Positions 1-11,510 of a DNA stretch of 64,000 nt are shown here, one piece after another (within the stretch, counting starts at the first letter, position 1; each line of letters opens with the position of its first letter). Under the pieces are notes generated by a model that did not search any database, was not told the DNA's origin, and was given only the letters and a program-made list of their open reading frames with translations. The translations under genes were made by a program, and so were the position numbers. This DNA comes from Cyprinodon diabolis (taxonomy: Eukaryota; Chordata; Actinopteri; Cyprinodontiformes; Cyprinodontidae), in the NCBI GenBank assembly GCA_030533445.1, contig CM060066.1:32953235-33017234 (forward strand), written 5' to 3'.

Positions 1-728
1 AATGTTTTACGGTGTATTAGAAGCATTAAGTATGAGCTAACTATTTGGATATGAAAGAAGTAAAATTTATAAATTGAATATACTAAACTAAATATTGCCT
101 ATCAAAAAATTTACATAAAACAGTGTTTCTTAAACTAAGGAAGGTGATCATTGGATTGTTGCATCTCTATTCATATGATTTAAAATAAGTTGTTTAACTA
201 GGACATCCAGGAAGGTCTAAACTAAAGATTTACATCATTTAATAAATTTAGCTGTATCGAATCTCTCCCCAAAACTGAAAAGGCATTGATAATTGATAAA
301 CAATATAAAAAGGGTAATACATTATTCAATTAAATATTGTATAAATAGGTTTTCAAAAGAATAAATGGATCAAAGGTAAAAATTGTTGAAATTTTTGGGA
401 TTTAAAACTATGATTGGAATAAAGTAGGTCATTTTTGATATTTAGTGACAAGGTTAGCTATACTCATGTAAAAAAGGCTGATCATTCTTTAAGGTTTTAA
501 AAAAATAGAAAATATGATGATTGAAATTAAATTGGTCTAAATTGGAGATTTACAAATTAACAATTATGGAACTGCTTCTAAAATACAGTTAAGTTTTGGG
601 TTCAACATGATAGGAAACATTTATTTCTCATGTAGGCCTTATATAAAAAGAGGGTCAAAGGATTGATAAAATACACCTCTAAAGTAGCAGATTTATAATA
701 CAAAAGGAAGACAGCAAAGCTGTCATAA
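1..728. other. AT-rich stretch, no gene seen
   Basis: I see no coding region, RNA gene or clear repeat. It lies directly 5' of an ERV integrase fragment, so it may be decayed ERV interior, but no motif supports that. Confidence 0.5.
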
Positions 729-1221
729 AGTGTCGGATCAATCATTAACCAATCAACAGGGTTCTCTCCATATGAGCTCCAGACAGGATGGATGTTTCCT
801 GGACCTGCTACCCGCATTCCAGGATGGAAAGGTGAGCTTGCACATTTATCTCATAAAGATTTCTTCAATGAATTACAGGTGCTGGCAGCGGAATTTACAA
901 AATACCAGACGACACAGGAACGTCCAGGCTCGGGACCAGTTCCGGGAATCGACTGGGTGCGCCCGAAGGTCATCAAAAGAAAATGGTCTGAACCTCGCTT
1001 CACCGGACCATACCGAGTCGTGGAGAGGACATCTCATGCTGTCCGTCTGCAAAGGAAAAGGAGACACCGGGTTCCATTGGAGTCAGTGCACAGCAGCTGA
1101 GGAGCCACAACGCACGCTACAAGGCGTACAGGAGAATCTACAGTCTCAACCTGCGGTCGAGGAGTGTCTGCAGGCACATCCCAACGCGGAGGAGGATCTG
1201 CAGTTCCAGGCAGAAGTGTAG
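729..1221 (+). pseudogene. ERV pol remnant: C-terminal end of integrase
   Basis: This is the tail of a retroviral integrase, the enzyme that joins viral DNA to host DNA. A frame open from about 729 to 1100 holds an STGFSPYEL block, as found at the end of the catalytic core in fish ERV integrases. A C-terminal SH3-like domain follows, with KRKWSEPRFTGPYRV and HAVRL. Near position 1050 the match moves to another frame, where GDTGFHWSQC continues, so a one-base shift is present. The catalytic Asp and Glu residues lie upstream and are missing. The pattern is gamma/epsilon-type. A PPT-like tract and LTR follow about 1 kb downstream. The family assignment is from recognised motifs, not a search. 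Confidence 0.7.
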
Positions 1222-2190
1222 CAGGGATTCCTGCCAAGACCACTTCATTTTCCTGAATTACAAGGCTTAAAAGGCCCGGAGAGGCACAATAATCCTGTTC
1301 CGGTGACCTTCCATTGAGAAAAGGAGATTGCAACCTCTCCTTAAACTCACTGTTATATTGGCAGAATACTCCAATTTTCAGTGAGCAACGGACACTCAGG
1401 TGGTAACCTGAGGTTTACAACCGAGGAGGAACACGTGAAGGATCAGGCTACAAGATCATCATTAACTTATCTTCTCTTTATTGCGTGTTTTCGTTTTTGC
1501 GACCTCTTAAAGAACATTCGTTTCTTTCTGCGCGTATTTTTGGATCGTTTCCTGACGAAGAATTCATATTCATTTTTGGAGGACTATCGAAGGAGCATAG
1601 AGACGAACTCTAAGTTCTTATTATTGAATCATGTGAAAAAAAAAAAAAAAGGTATTTTGTAATTTTTATGTGTTTATGATTTATTTTCTTTTTTTGATGT
1701 TGTTATTGTTTTGTATTGACAAATTGTAATTTTTGTGGTGAGTATTGTCTTTTAAGTTTCCTGGGCATTTTTTAGTAATTTCGAGATATCTTACTCTGGT
1801 TTTCTAATTTTATACTTGGGCTGATATTTCTATTGTTTTTTGTTTTTTTTTCTTCTATTGACATAACTGAGTTTTATGATTTTTCATATTTGATAAGTGA
1901 AATGTATTTTCAGTTTTAGTTTTTACTGGTTAAAATTTTGTGGTTCATCAGGTGAGTATTAAATTGTTGGATAGCGCAAGATACATTTGATAAGTTCAGA
2001 TAATGGAGTTCAGCTTCAGACACATGACCTGGCCGTGGAGCTAGGAGGTTCTGTTTAAAACAGGGGCTGTTATATAATTAGGCTAATGTTTTAGTTTTTT
2101 AACATACTAAATAGTTTTTTGGTTCCTCTATTAGAAGGCTTAACCAATTTATTTGTGAGGTCTGTGTGTCTCAGACCTCAAAAGAGGGAC
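1222..2190 (+). other. ERV interior remnant ending in a polypurine tract
   Basis: This stretch lies between the integrase tail and the LTR, where env would be. I recognise no envelope domain. A 93-codon frame (1381-1662) has a hydrophobic middle segment (around SSLTYLLFIACFRF) but no known motif. The sequence becomes T-rich after 1660. Positions 2179-2190 form a purine run (AAAAGAGGGAC) directly before the LTR, which fits a plus-strand priming polypurine tract. Confidence 0.5.
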
Positions 2191-2882
2191 TGTTAAAGAA
2201 AAATGATTATTTTTAGTTTTTAATACAGTTAATCTTATGGCATGTGTAAAAGGTATGTTGAGCACTCTCATTTTGAACATATTTCTTAATTTTGAACAAG
2301 TTTGTGAAGATAACCTTTCCTTGAACCAAAGGACTGAATTTAAGTTTGTTCCTGAGAATTTATGGCAGGAAAGAGGCCCCCGCATTCCAACAGCTATTCT
2401 GTGAGGTCTTATCTCATGTTTTCTTTAGCCAGATGTCAGGCCGTAAATTAGGGGAAGCTCTAAGTTTTTCTGAGTGTCCAAGATAGCTCCTGGTTGGAGG
2501 AGCAAAAGCCAGCCTTATTTGAATAAATTAAATACAAGAGGATAAAGCTTTCTACATAGAAGTAACGAATCAGATTTGCTCTTGCAACTCTCCAAAGATG
2601 TCTTTGTACGTCTTTGCTTTCTTTCCTTCTCTCCATTTATGTCAGGTAATTGAATGTATGTCTCCGTTGTTCTGCAGTTTCTGGTGTAAGTTTATGCATT
2701 GTCTTATTTCTAAGTTTGTGCATTGTCTTATATTGCATTAAACTCTGTAATTCTGTGACGTCAACACGCATTGCTGGTTTTCCTTGTGGCCACACGCAGA
2801 TCGCCGAGAGGAACCTGGGAAGGAAGAGAGAAGCCAACCTTTTTCCAAAGTTAACTATTTTAGAATATTTTCTTCCTTAACA
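2191..2882 (+). repeat. ERV 3' LTR
   Basis: It begins TGTTAAAG after a purine tract and ends CCTTAACA, so the ends form an 8-base inverted repeat with one mismatch. An ATTAAA poly(A)-type signal lies near 2737. The last bases resemble a splice acceptor (pyrimidine-rich, then AACAG). The right edge touches a hAT transposase frame. No partner LTR or matching target duplication is visible in the window, so the 5' part of the provirus is outside or lost. Confidence 0.6.
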
Positions 2883-4799
2883 GCAGCCAATTGAAAGAGA
2901 AAATCAAATCATTTATCGCATTTTCAATTGCAATAGATGAGAGCACCGATGTCACAGATATTGCTCAGCTGGCCATATTCATTAGAGGTGTTGATGAAAC
3001 TTTGACCATCACCGAAGAGCTGCTTGAATTGGTGCCCATTAATGACAACACAACAGCAGATGACATTTTCAGCGCTCTCGTTGGAGCGCTGGACAAGGTG
3101 GAGGCGGACTGGTTCCGTGCTGTGAGCCTGGCGACCGACGGTGCACCATCAATGGTGGGGAGAAAGGCAGGCGTTGCCACAAAATTCCGTGACAAAGTAC
3201 AGACCGCAAATGGAGGACAGGAGTTTTTGGCATTTCACTGTATTTTGCACCAGGAGGCGTTATGTTGCAAAACACTGCAAATGGACAATGTTATGAGCAT
3301 GGTTGTGAAAACTGTCAATTTCATCAGAGCTCGCGGTTTAAATCACCGCCAGTTTGACTCATTTCTCAGTGATCATGACATTCATGCTGGCCTACCATAT
3401 CACACTGACGTGCGCTGGTTAAGCAGAGGTGCAGTACTCAAGCGCCTCTTTGAGCTACGAGGTGAAATTGGACAGTTTATGGAGAAGAAGGGACGCCCAG
3501 TAAAGGAACTTCAATGCAAGGAATGGGTGCAGGATCTTGCCTTCATGGTTGATATTACGCAACACTTGAATACACTTAACACTACATTGCAGGGCCGTAA
3601 CAGAGTTGTCACTCAATATTACGACAGCATAAGTGCGTTCAAGATGAAACTGTCACTGTGGGAGACGCAGCTATCCAGCGGTGACACCACGCACTTCTCA
3701 TGTCTCAAAGCTGTGCGTCCGAAGGCACCGGATCGTCCCGATTTGGATAAATATAAAGACAACATAACAGATTTGCTGCGAGAGTTTGAGCAGAGGTTTC
3801 AGGTTTTTAGTGAACTTGAGAACAAGTTCGGCTTTTTTTGCTCACCATTTACAGTGAAGCCTTCTGATGTGCCAGCTGACATTCAGCTCGAGCTTATTGA
3901 CTTGCAGTGCGATTCCGCTATGAAGGATAAATTTGGGTCCGTGGGATTGGATACGTTTTATCAGTATCTTGTGCCAGGTTACCCCAAATTAACAGCCATG
4001 GCTGCAAAGGTTCTCTCCATGTTTGGGACTACTTATCTTTGTGAACAGGTGTTCTCCGTGATGAACAATAATAAAACAAAGCAGCGCTCAAGGTTAACAA
4101 ATGAACACTTGAATGACATTGTTAAATGTGCTGCTACTCAGGATTTGACACCTGATATCGACACACTTGTAAAGGCAAAAAAATGCCAAGTTTCAGGAGC
4201 CAGCAGCAGCAAGTAGACTGCAGGAGTGCAGTGAGAGAAAAAAGTGTGATGACACGACATTTGTTTGCACTCATGAATACAGATCATTAAAAGTAAGATT
4301 AATCTGGTTTCTTATTAAAGACAATTAATATTGTGCAGTATATTCTCAGCTTCAGTAGGCCCAGCCTAGTAGTTTCAGCTGATATAGTCTAATCTTATTG
4401 CCCATGCACTGCTAAAACTTTTATTTTGTATTTTTATTTATTATTATTTCAAAGCAGTATGACAGTTAAGGCAAAACATTTTTTTCATAGCTCCCACTTG
4501 AGTTTGTTTAGTGTGGTGAGTTGGTTCAGGTGTAAAACTGCATTCACTCAACTGTTAAAATAAACCAGTTGTTAACACATTCAATGCCAAACATGAAAAT
4601 CATTTTTTTTTTCTCCATTGTTTGTGAATAAATGTGTTGTGCTTAGAAAAGATCCCTTGTCATCCGTGATTATAATATGTAGGGTAGGCTACAAATGTAA
4701 GCTAAATAGTTGGAGTTGACATTCTTTTACTGATCCGGCCCACCTGAGAACAGAAAGTCTGGATCCGGCCCCAGAGCCAAACTGAGTTTGACATGCCTG
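2883..4799 (+). mobile_element. hAT DNA transposon, 3' part (GTF2IRD2-like lineage)
   Basis: The element carries the transposase frame below, followed by about 580 bases of 3' sequence. It ends in a terminal inverted repeat of the hAT type (GAGTTTGACATGCCTG at 4784-4799, the complement of a CAGGCATGTCAAACTC start). The eight bases after it, CTCTAGAA, would be the target duplication. The 5' end is absent: the left part has been replaced by, or lies beyond, the ERV. Confidence 0.6.
2891..4216 (+). pseudogene. hAT transposase, N-terminally truncated, GTF2IRD2/ZBED5-like
   Basis: This frame encodes 441 residues of a hAT-superfamily transposase, which excises and inserts its element. Seen directly: IDESTDVTDIAQLAIF near residue 16 (first catalytic Asp region), SLATDGAPSM near 77, FHCILHQEALC near 118, and the C-terminal dimerisation (hATC) block with LCEQVFSVMNNNKTKQRSRL near residue 390. 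No internal stop interrupts it. The frame opens just inside the ERV LTR without an ATG, and the first Met is about 85 residues in. The BED zinc finger or other N-terminal part expected of the family is therefore missing. Fish genomes hold many copies annotated as general transcription factor II-I repeat domain protein 2-like. Expression from the LTR is possible but unshown. Confidence 0.8.
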
Positions 4800-7700
4800 C
4801 TCTAGAATATCTTCAAACAGCTAAGAGACTCATCCCCAGACCTGGAACCAAGAATCAAAAAAACAGAGGCACTTTGCAGCATCAGTGAAGAAGCTGAATC
4901 TGAGACTAGTGGAAAGAAGTAATTAATTATTTATGGCTCTCTACGTTTATTGATAACCCAGTTGGATCTGAAAAAGGAGGTCAAGGACACCACCAATTAA
5001 CATGTTATCAACGTAGCCCCATTTTTTTCTTTTTCCAGCGGACCACCCAGACAACCAGCAGTTGGTATGAGAACATGCAGCTAACCATTCAATAACTTTT
5101 CAGTATAAGGAGGGGGCCAGAGAAAAGTCCAATTTTTTTTTTTTTTGCAAGCTTGCACTCTTAACACTAAATTTAATGATTCCCCATCAGCATAAAAGGG
5201 CATCAATACTGTCAGTGTACAAATCATTCTATTTTACTTTATCGTAACAGACAGGTTTAGGTACAAATTGGTGTCCCCCATTATGGCCCCTGACAAATGA
5301 CTGTCTATAGTCCCTATGTCCTTATTGCCATGTTTCCAACTATGGGTTTGCCAATTATCAGGGTCACCATCTGTGCAGGAATGTGCTGTTAAGTGGAGAA
5401 AATTGGCTAAAAACAGGGACGGGTCGGAGGTGACCATTGGGCGAGGATGTAGGACTTGGTGGCTCCAAGCTGTTAGCTACTGGGTATGGTCTAAGTCCTT
5501 GATGTTCAACAGCTCAAAGCCATGACACTAACTCTGACACGCCCACCTTGAAAGCTACAATAATACCATGCTTATTACATGACAGAGACAGGAAAGTAGC
5601 AGGAGACACAGATAAGGAAGCCATAGTAGCACTAGTCTAGCACTGATCAAGAGTTTAGTTACAAACAGATTTAAAAACTTTTTGAAGAGGAAAAGTGCAG
5701 CAGAATGTTTTCTAAACATGCTTATGCACAATTAAGTCTGACCACCAAAGAATGTACATTTGCAACAGCCAAAACATGAGATTTACTTTCAGCCTTCAGA
5801 ATAAGAGCACCTAACCACTACCTGAGTACCAAAACAGAGTGTCATAAGTCAGAGGGTTCTCTTTAATATACTATAAGACAGACTGCTAAAGAAGGTCCTT
5901 GGTGCCTAGAACCATCAATATCTGAAACAACTAGTTGAAAAAAACCCTGTGAGTTACAAATACATTTTTCAACATCCCTCCCTGGGCTTCTCCAGTTCCA
6001 GCATAGAATATGTCTAAATGCCATATCAAGTCTTGAAAAAATCTATTTCTAATTGTAGCTCCATATGACTTGTGGATAAAATGTCAGACATAAACAGATT
6101 ACATATAAATAACTACACATCAGTTTTTTTGTTTATCATTTATTTTTATTTATTTATCATTCTACAACTAAAATAAGTCATTCAATTTAGAGTATAGAAG
6201 GTTGCAGCAATTGAAAAGGCAAATATTCCCAGTTTATCAAATACAGGAATGTGGGTTGAAATAGATTAGGTGAGTTAATGCCTCACAACCAATTGCACTC
6301 CCCCTCTGTTTTCGTTAGACAATCTTCAAAAGCTTCCTTGTTTTCCCAGTTGGAAGGTTTAGGTGTATTTGACAACAAACGTTCAGGTGCGGTAAATATT
6401 TCTATTTCACCTGGTTTGTATGCTGTATCTAGAGCCGGTGTGAGAGATAGGCTGACCCACTTTGAAGTGTATAAGGAACTCAGTATGCGTAGGTGAAACT
6501 GTAAATGTGCTTATCCTGTGTCAGTGTTCGTGTGTGTCACTGAGAATTTGTGTGTCTTCTTTGTGGTTGTGTGTGCAGTTCAAATGATAACAGGCTAGCC
6601 TGAAAAGGTTGAGCAAAAATATTTGGTTGTGAAAGAAGACTTATGAGAACAGTGTTCTATAAGAATGTCTATGTATATACAGAAGTAAGTCACTTGTACT
6701 AAAAAGTTTTATACAATTTCATTCTCCAAGCAACAAAGGTGCACAGCAATGTGTGCATTTGAGAAAGAATTAAAAAAAGGTAAGAATATGTGAGGAGAAT
6801 ACTCAGTGCAGAACAGAAGCTTAGTTGAAATGAAATGAAGCCTTTAAGCCTTGCAGAGTATTCAAGTATTCAAGGACAAGCACGAATTAAACACACACAC
6901 ACAAAACAGTTTTATTTTGAGAACTCATTGAAAAAACAATCACCCCATTTTAAATGTGGCCTTTCCACCTTGTTTAGCCCTTCAACCCCATGAAAACCTT
7001 CACGCAAACTGAATTCTAAAGGTAGCAACTAACACATCAAACTTCACTAATGTGATAATCAATGGAAAAGCTTCTTAAACAAGATTTGATCAAGCAGATC
7101 TAGCAGAGGCCTTCTTACCAGAAGGGTAAGAAATGCATAAAATGAAAGAAAACAAAGTGGGTATACTTGTAAGGATGTGAAACAGGGGTGAAAGAAGATC
7201 AGGCGGGGAAAGGCACAAGGCCATATGAGGGGGAGAGAGGATGAAAAAGACCCAGTGGCAAATCTCTCAGGAGAATATGATGTGATTTATGGAGGCTGTT
7301 ACACCGAAGGACAAACAAGTGGGGTTATTAGCAGCATATCAACAAATGTGAACATGCTTGTGCACTCATATGCAGTATATAAAGGCTAAATTGCCAACAT
7401 CAAATAGTGTTTAAAAATTCATATATGATTATGTATGTAGCAAAAAAGAATATTAGAATTCAAAACTGGCTTTCAGCAGATCCGCTCAATATTTCAATAG
7501 AATAACAAATTTTTTTTTAGCTCTTTCTTTCTAGTATTCAATTGCAAAGCATGAGTGAGAAACAAATGGATCTAAATCTGAAAATCCTGCCACAATCAAA
7601 GCTTTGCATGCATTTTCTTCTTCGCACAGAATTCACTTGCAAATGTTTTTCTTAAAATTTCATGCCATTTAGAATAGTATAGGTTATTTTAAAGCCTTAT

Positions 7701-8458
7701 GGTAAAAGTCATTAAATTGCCACAATGTCAAATTTGGAATAAGCATTACTGGACAAATTAGCTCCACAAAGAAAATCTGGCGATGTTTTCCATTGCTTAC
7801 ATAATATTAACATTTGACCCCTTTTAATAGTCTTTTATAAGTCTGGGCTAATTTTCAAATCATGGGTAGTATTTTGATACATATTTACATTACCCAGGTT
7901 CTTTCACTTTCCGAGGGCACCAGTACCTCCACCTAAGCAGGACTTTTAGAAATGATTATGTGTTTTGTTTTGCAGCTTTTGGGGAAGGTGGAGGAGTGTT
8001 TAAATTTTACATACCTTTTATATCTCTTTTAAACGTTTACCTTTTATTTATCATCAAAATACAATTTATTCTGCTATTAGTAAGGGAACATACCTTAAAG
8101 TGTAACCACTGAGTCAGTTTGCAAATATTTAGGGTACTTTTACATCTGTGCCAGAGAGGCACAATTTCATGCCATCAGACAGCTTTGGCTGTCTGCTCAT
8201 CCAGGATCAAGAGTGTGATCTCTGTTATGGTCAAAGTCATACCATCAGCCAGTAAGTCAATATTTTCCCATAAATTGGTTTGTCACCAAAATTATTTTGA
8301 AGCAAAAAAATACACTTAATAATCCAAGCTGTACAATCCATATATAAAGATTACACGCCTACTTCTAAAAATGCTTTTACAGACAAGCAAAGCTCAGTTG
8401 ACAGTTGTCTGGGTGCTAGACTAGCTAACCCGATGGTAGCACTAAGGGCTTTCACTAC
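4800..8458. other. Unannotated AT-rich intergenic or intronic sequence
   Basis: No convincing coding frame, RNA gene or element end was found. Small features are a short (CA)n run near 6890-6903 and several poly(A)/poly(T) runs. The frames of 60-70 codons here have no recognisable motif and are taken as chance. Confidence 0.5.
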
Positions 8459-9039
8459 CCGATCTGTCCTGGAAACACGATCAGTACCATCAGCTCATTT
8501 GCGCATGTGCAACCATATACATCGGGGTTGCCCTTGACTCTATTTTGTAAAAAAGACCTAAAATAAGTTTTTACCATACTTAGGTTATAAGCATACTAAA
8601 ATTGTATGTTTTAAAGGTTAATAATGTTTTTTCCTAAGCAAGTAAATGCCTTAAAATCATTTCTGTTTTATCACTTGTCTGTGCCCGATCTGTACCGGAA
8701 ATGAACTCCTAGGCTACTTTGGGGATTAACTTTTTCGGCTTTGTATTTAAACAAAAATCTAGTCTTTTTGAGTTTTATGTTTTCCTTTTATGTTAACATT
8801 ATGGTATATAGTGTGTAATCTAAAGAAAGAAACAACTAAAATGCAGATATTTTGCTGGACTACTCTGAGCATGTCTGATGATTGCGTCAGAGAAGCAGTT
8901 TAATGGGGAAAATGTAAAAAGCATAAAAATTATCTCAGAGAAAGTCATAAAGCATTTTTATTAAGATGCGTATTAGCATTCTTTAGTGAGCTAAAGATTT
9001 AGCCTCAACTTTATTTCTACCTTGGGATTTACTTCTTCA

Positions 9040-9960
9040 GTAGAATTCTGGTTTCAGTAGATTATAGTATAGTATAAAGGTTTAAAGCAAGATACCTTTA
9101 AAGATAAAAATACAACAGATGATATAAAGAGTGTATATAGTACAAAAAAGTTCTTATGTCCTGGAATATGTTTCTCTTAGATATCAAGTATCTGTGCATT
9201 AGAATTCCTATGGAAAATTTACTTGGGTTATCACACTTGCACATCAGAGTGTACTGACCATATAAATTAGTGAAAATTATACAAACTACACAGTAGTTGA
9301 CTTGGATTATTGCACCTGTACTGCAGAGATGTATTGACCTTATAATTAAGTTAAAAAAAATTACACATGCTACACAGTATTTGGGATGTGTTATTGCACA
9401 GTGAGAGAGTAAAATATTGCACATGTTTGACAATAGGTAACGGTTTGCATAAGATGTCCAAGGAGAGGGGTGCTGACCCTTTTCCCTCTTCCTATCACCT
9501 CCTCGTTCCCCAAGTGAGAAGTTGTAGAGCTTGATGGCTTGGGGACAAAGGAGTTCAGAAGTCTATTGGTCCTAAATTTGGGGAGGAGCAATCTCCCACT
9601 GACCAGGCTCCTCCTGGCATTGTTCATAATGTCTAGCAGTTTGTTAAGTGTCCTTGTCTCTGCCACCATCCCCAGAGGGTCCAGCATCTTGCCAATCACA
9701 GAGCCAGCTTACCTCACCAGTTTGTCCAGCCTGAAGGTGTTCTTCTTGGATTTCTTGCTCACCCAGCACTCCATGGTGTAGAAGAGGACACTGGAAACTA
9801 CAGCTTGATAGAACATCTTTAACATCTTATTGCAGAATTTGAACAACCTCAGTCTCCTCAGGAAGTAGATCCTTCTCTGTGTCCTCCTGTGCAGGTGGTT
9901 GGTGTGTGTTGACCAGTCCAGTTTATTATACAGTCACATCCCAAGGTATTTCTATGATAG
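9040..9960 (-). mobile_element. LINE 3' end (L2/CR1-like reverse transcriptase C-terminus and 3' UTR)
   Basis: On the minus strand, from about 9957 down to 9430, the translation shows the C-terminal end of a non-LTR retrotransposon ORF2: LDWSTHTNHLHRRTQRRIYF, FYQAVVSSVLFYTMECW, then a conserved tail (NKLLDIMNNARRSL, LLPKFRTNRLLNSFVP). One stop interrupts it near 9710. The reverse transcriptase core and endonuclease are absent, so this is a 5'-truncated insertion. The 3' UTR part (about 9222-9420) consists of two and a half imperfect direct repeats of about 80 bases. The clade is judged from motif style only. Confidence 0.65.
9222..9420 (-). repeat. Tandem ~80-bp repeats in LINE 3' UTR
   Basis: Units start near 9222, 9301 and 9384. 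Shared pieces are TTATYGCAC near the start, GTRYTGACC in the middle and CTACACAGTA at the end. The third unit is partial. Confidence 0.5.
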
Positions 9961-10324
9961 AAAGAAGAGAGGTAAAGGATTTAAATATTTGATTTTAGTA
10001 CCATAATTACATATTTATGGAAACCCGGATGTATATCTGTTTGCGCTTGTGCAAATGAGCTGACAGTGTAGATCGTGCTTCCGGGACGGATCAGATTAAA
10101 GCTGCCTCAACTTGTCCTAGCACACTGGGATTTTACGATTGTCTGTTATCTTTTTGTAGCAGCTAAATTGGATATAAAGTATTTCTTACATATATTGTAA
10201 AAACTGCCAACATCATAATATAAAATATAATATTTTTACTACGTAGGCTAATGTAAGTATTGCTGTATGTGAGGCTATGTGCAGGTGCCTGTTTTACTAC
10301 TTTCTCACTGGCCAAAAAACATGT

Positions 10325-11414
10325 TTAACACTAGAACTACCAAGGCCGTCATTTTGATAGCTCTGAGATTTTAAACATAAAGACATTTATTTACATTAAT
10401 CTTATGTTGCTGATGCTAGTTGAGTTTTTCTTTCTCTATTTCGTTCATTTTCACCTAGTTCTTTTGATAACATAAAAATGTAAAAAATATATATGGTTAA
10501 TTTTACCTCGATCTTGCACAGCTGTCATTTTGACACCTCTATTAATTGCATTGTAAATTCTTCCCGTGGTTGATTGACGTTTGGTATTATTGCTTAGGAA
10601 TCAACATTCTACCTAGAAGTCTTTGGCCAATATGGAAAATGGCTTTAAGATGAAATCTGACCTCGAAACAGGCTTTAGAAATGCTTCAAAATATTGATGA
10701 TAGTGATTCATGCAGAGAGGGAGAGACTAATGAGGAGGACTGGGTAGGAAGCGGCTCAGATTCTGACATTGAGTCCGAGGAAGATCGCCCACCTCTGGCA
10801 AAACGCAGACATATCAGTGACCCATCAGACAATAGTGAAACTTTTGTTCAAGTTTTGGATAGCACTGCCTACACCTCAGCCGATAAACTCAGTGGCCCAA
10901 AAGCCAAACCAGAGCCCATGGTCTACTATAAACACACACAGATTGGTGTGGTTATGTTGTATCAGATGATTACGAAGTATTCTGTAAAACCTCTAACGCG
11001 AAGGTGGCTTCTGGCTGTATTTTACAATCTCCTGGACATAGCAGCTATAAACGCGTTGGTTTTGTTCCGGAGCTGTTTGAAGGTCACCCTCTCATGCAGG
11101 GATTTTATCCTTGCACATGCACACCACAGGTTACCAGCCCGTCCGTCGCTAAAGAGCAGCTTTGGCGAGGCAAAGAAAACAATGCCAGGTGCGTCAGAAC
11201 TGCACACAAAAATGACTCAAAAGTCATTAAAAAAAACTCAAAAATGTGAAAAGGTGGTGTGCTGGAAATGTTCGGGGGTAATCACTTTCTGTAAATAAAA
11301 GTGTAATTACGAACTTCGAACCTGTGTGTAAAACAGTCTTTATTTATTTTACTGATTTATTTTTAATATAAATTTAGACCACAAATAATAATAGCATACA
11401 ATACAGCCTTTAAA

Positions 11415-11420
<6 letters not shown>
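10325..11420 (+). mobile_element. piggyBac element, internally deleted, 3' end not found
   Basis: TTAA (10325-10328) is followed by CACTAGAACTACCAAGGCCG, a typical piggyBac-type terminus and target site. The encoded protein has the piggyBac N- and C-terminal parts but no catalytic core. No mirrored terminus with TTAA was found before the (TA)n tract and the Tc1 element, so the right end is lost or obscured. Confidence 0.6.
10681..11298 (+). pseudogene. piggyBac transposase-derived ORF lacking the DDD core
   Basis: The 205-codon frame starts with an acidic region typical of PGBD-type proteins (SGSDSDIESEED near residue 24). At about residue 88 it passes directly into the C-terminal portion: QMITKYSVKPLTRRW, then VFYNLLDIAAINALVLF and CRDFIL. 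In piggyBac transposases some 350 residues with three catalytic Asp residues lie between these parts, so a large in-frame deletion has occurred. The usual terminal cysteine-rich (RING-like) domain is also reduced: only a few Cys remain in the lysine-rich tail. It cannot be an active transposase. A DNA-binding leftover protein is conceivable but unsupported. Confidence 0.7.

Positions 11421-11421
<1 letters not shown>

Positions 11422-11507
<86 letters not shown>
11422..11507. repeat. (TA)n microsatellite
   Basis: Nearly perfect TA run of about 86 bases. It ends at the TA target duplication of the Tc1 element. Confidence 0.95.

Positions 11508-11510
<3 letters not shown>

Larger units (their letters stand above)
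8459..10095. repeat. Inverted repeat arms 1.6 kb apart, candidate DNA transposon
   Basis: The left arm (8459-8530) and the reverse complement of the right arm (10023-10095) match over about 72 bases at roughly 80 percent by eye. Both contain CAGCTCATTTG and GGAA.CACGATC. A weaker partial copy of the arm start lies near 8680 (CCCGATCTGTACCGGAA). The interval holds a LINE 3' fragment and no transposase. It could be one old element with subterminal inverted repeats or two opposed copies of a MITE. I could not fix outer ends or a target duplication. Confidence 0.4.
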
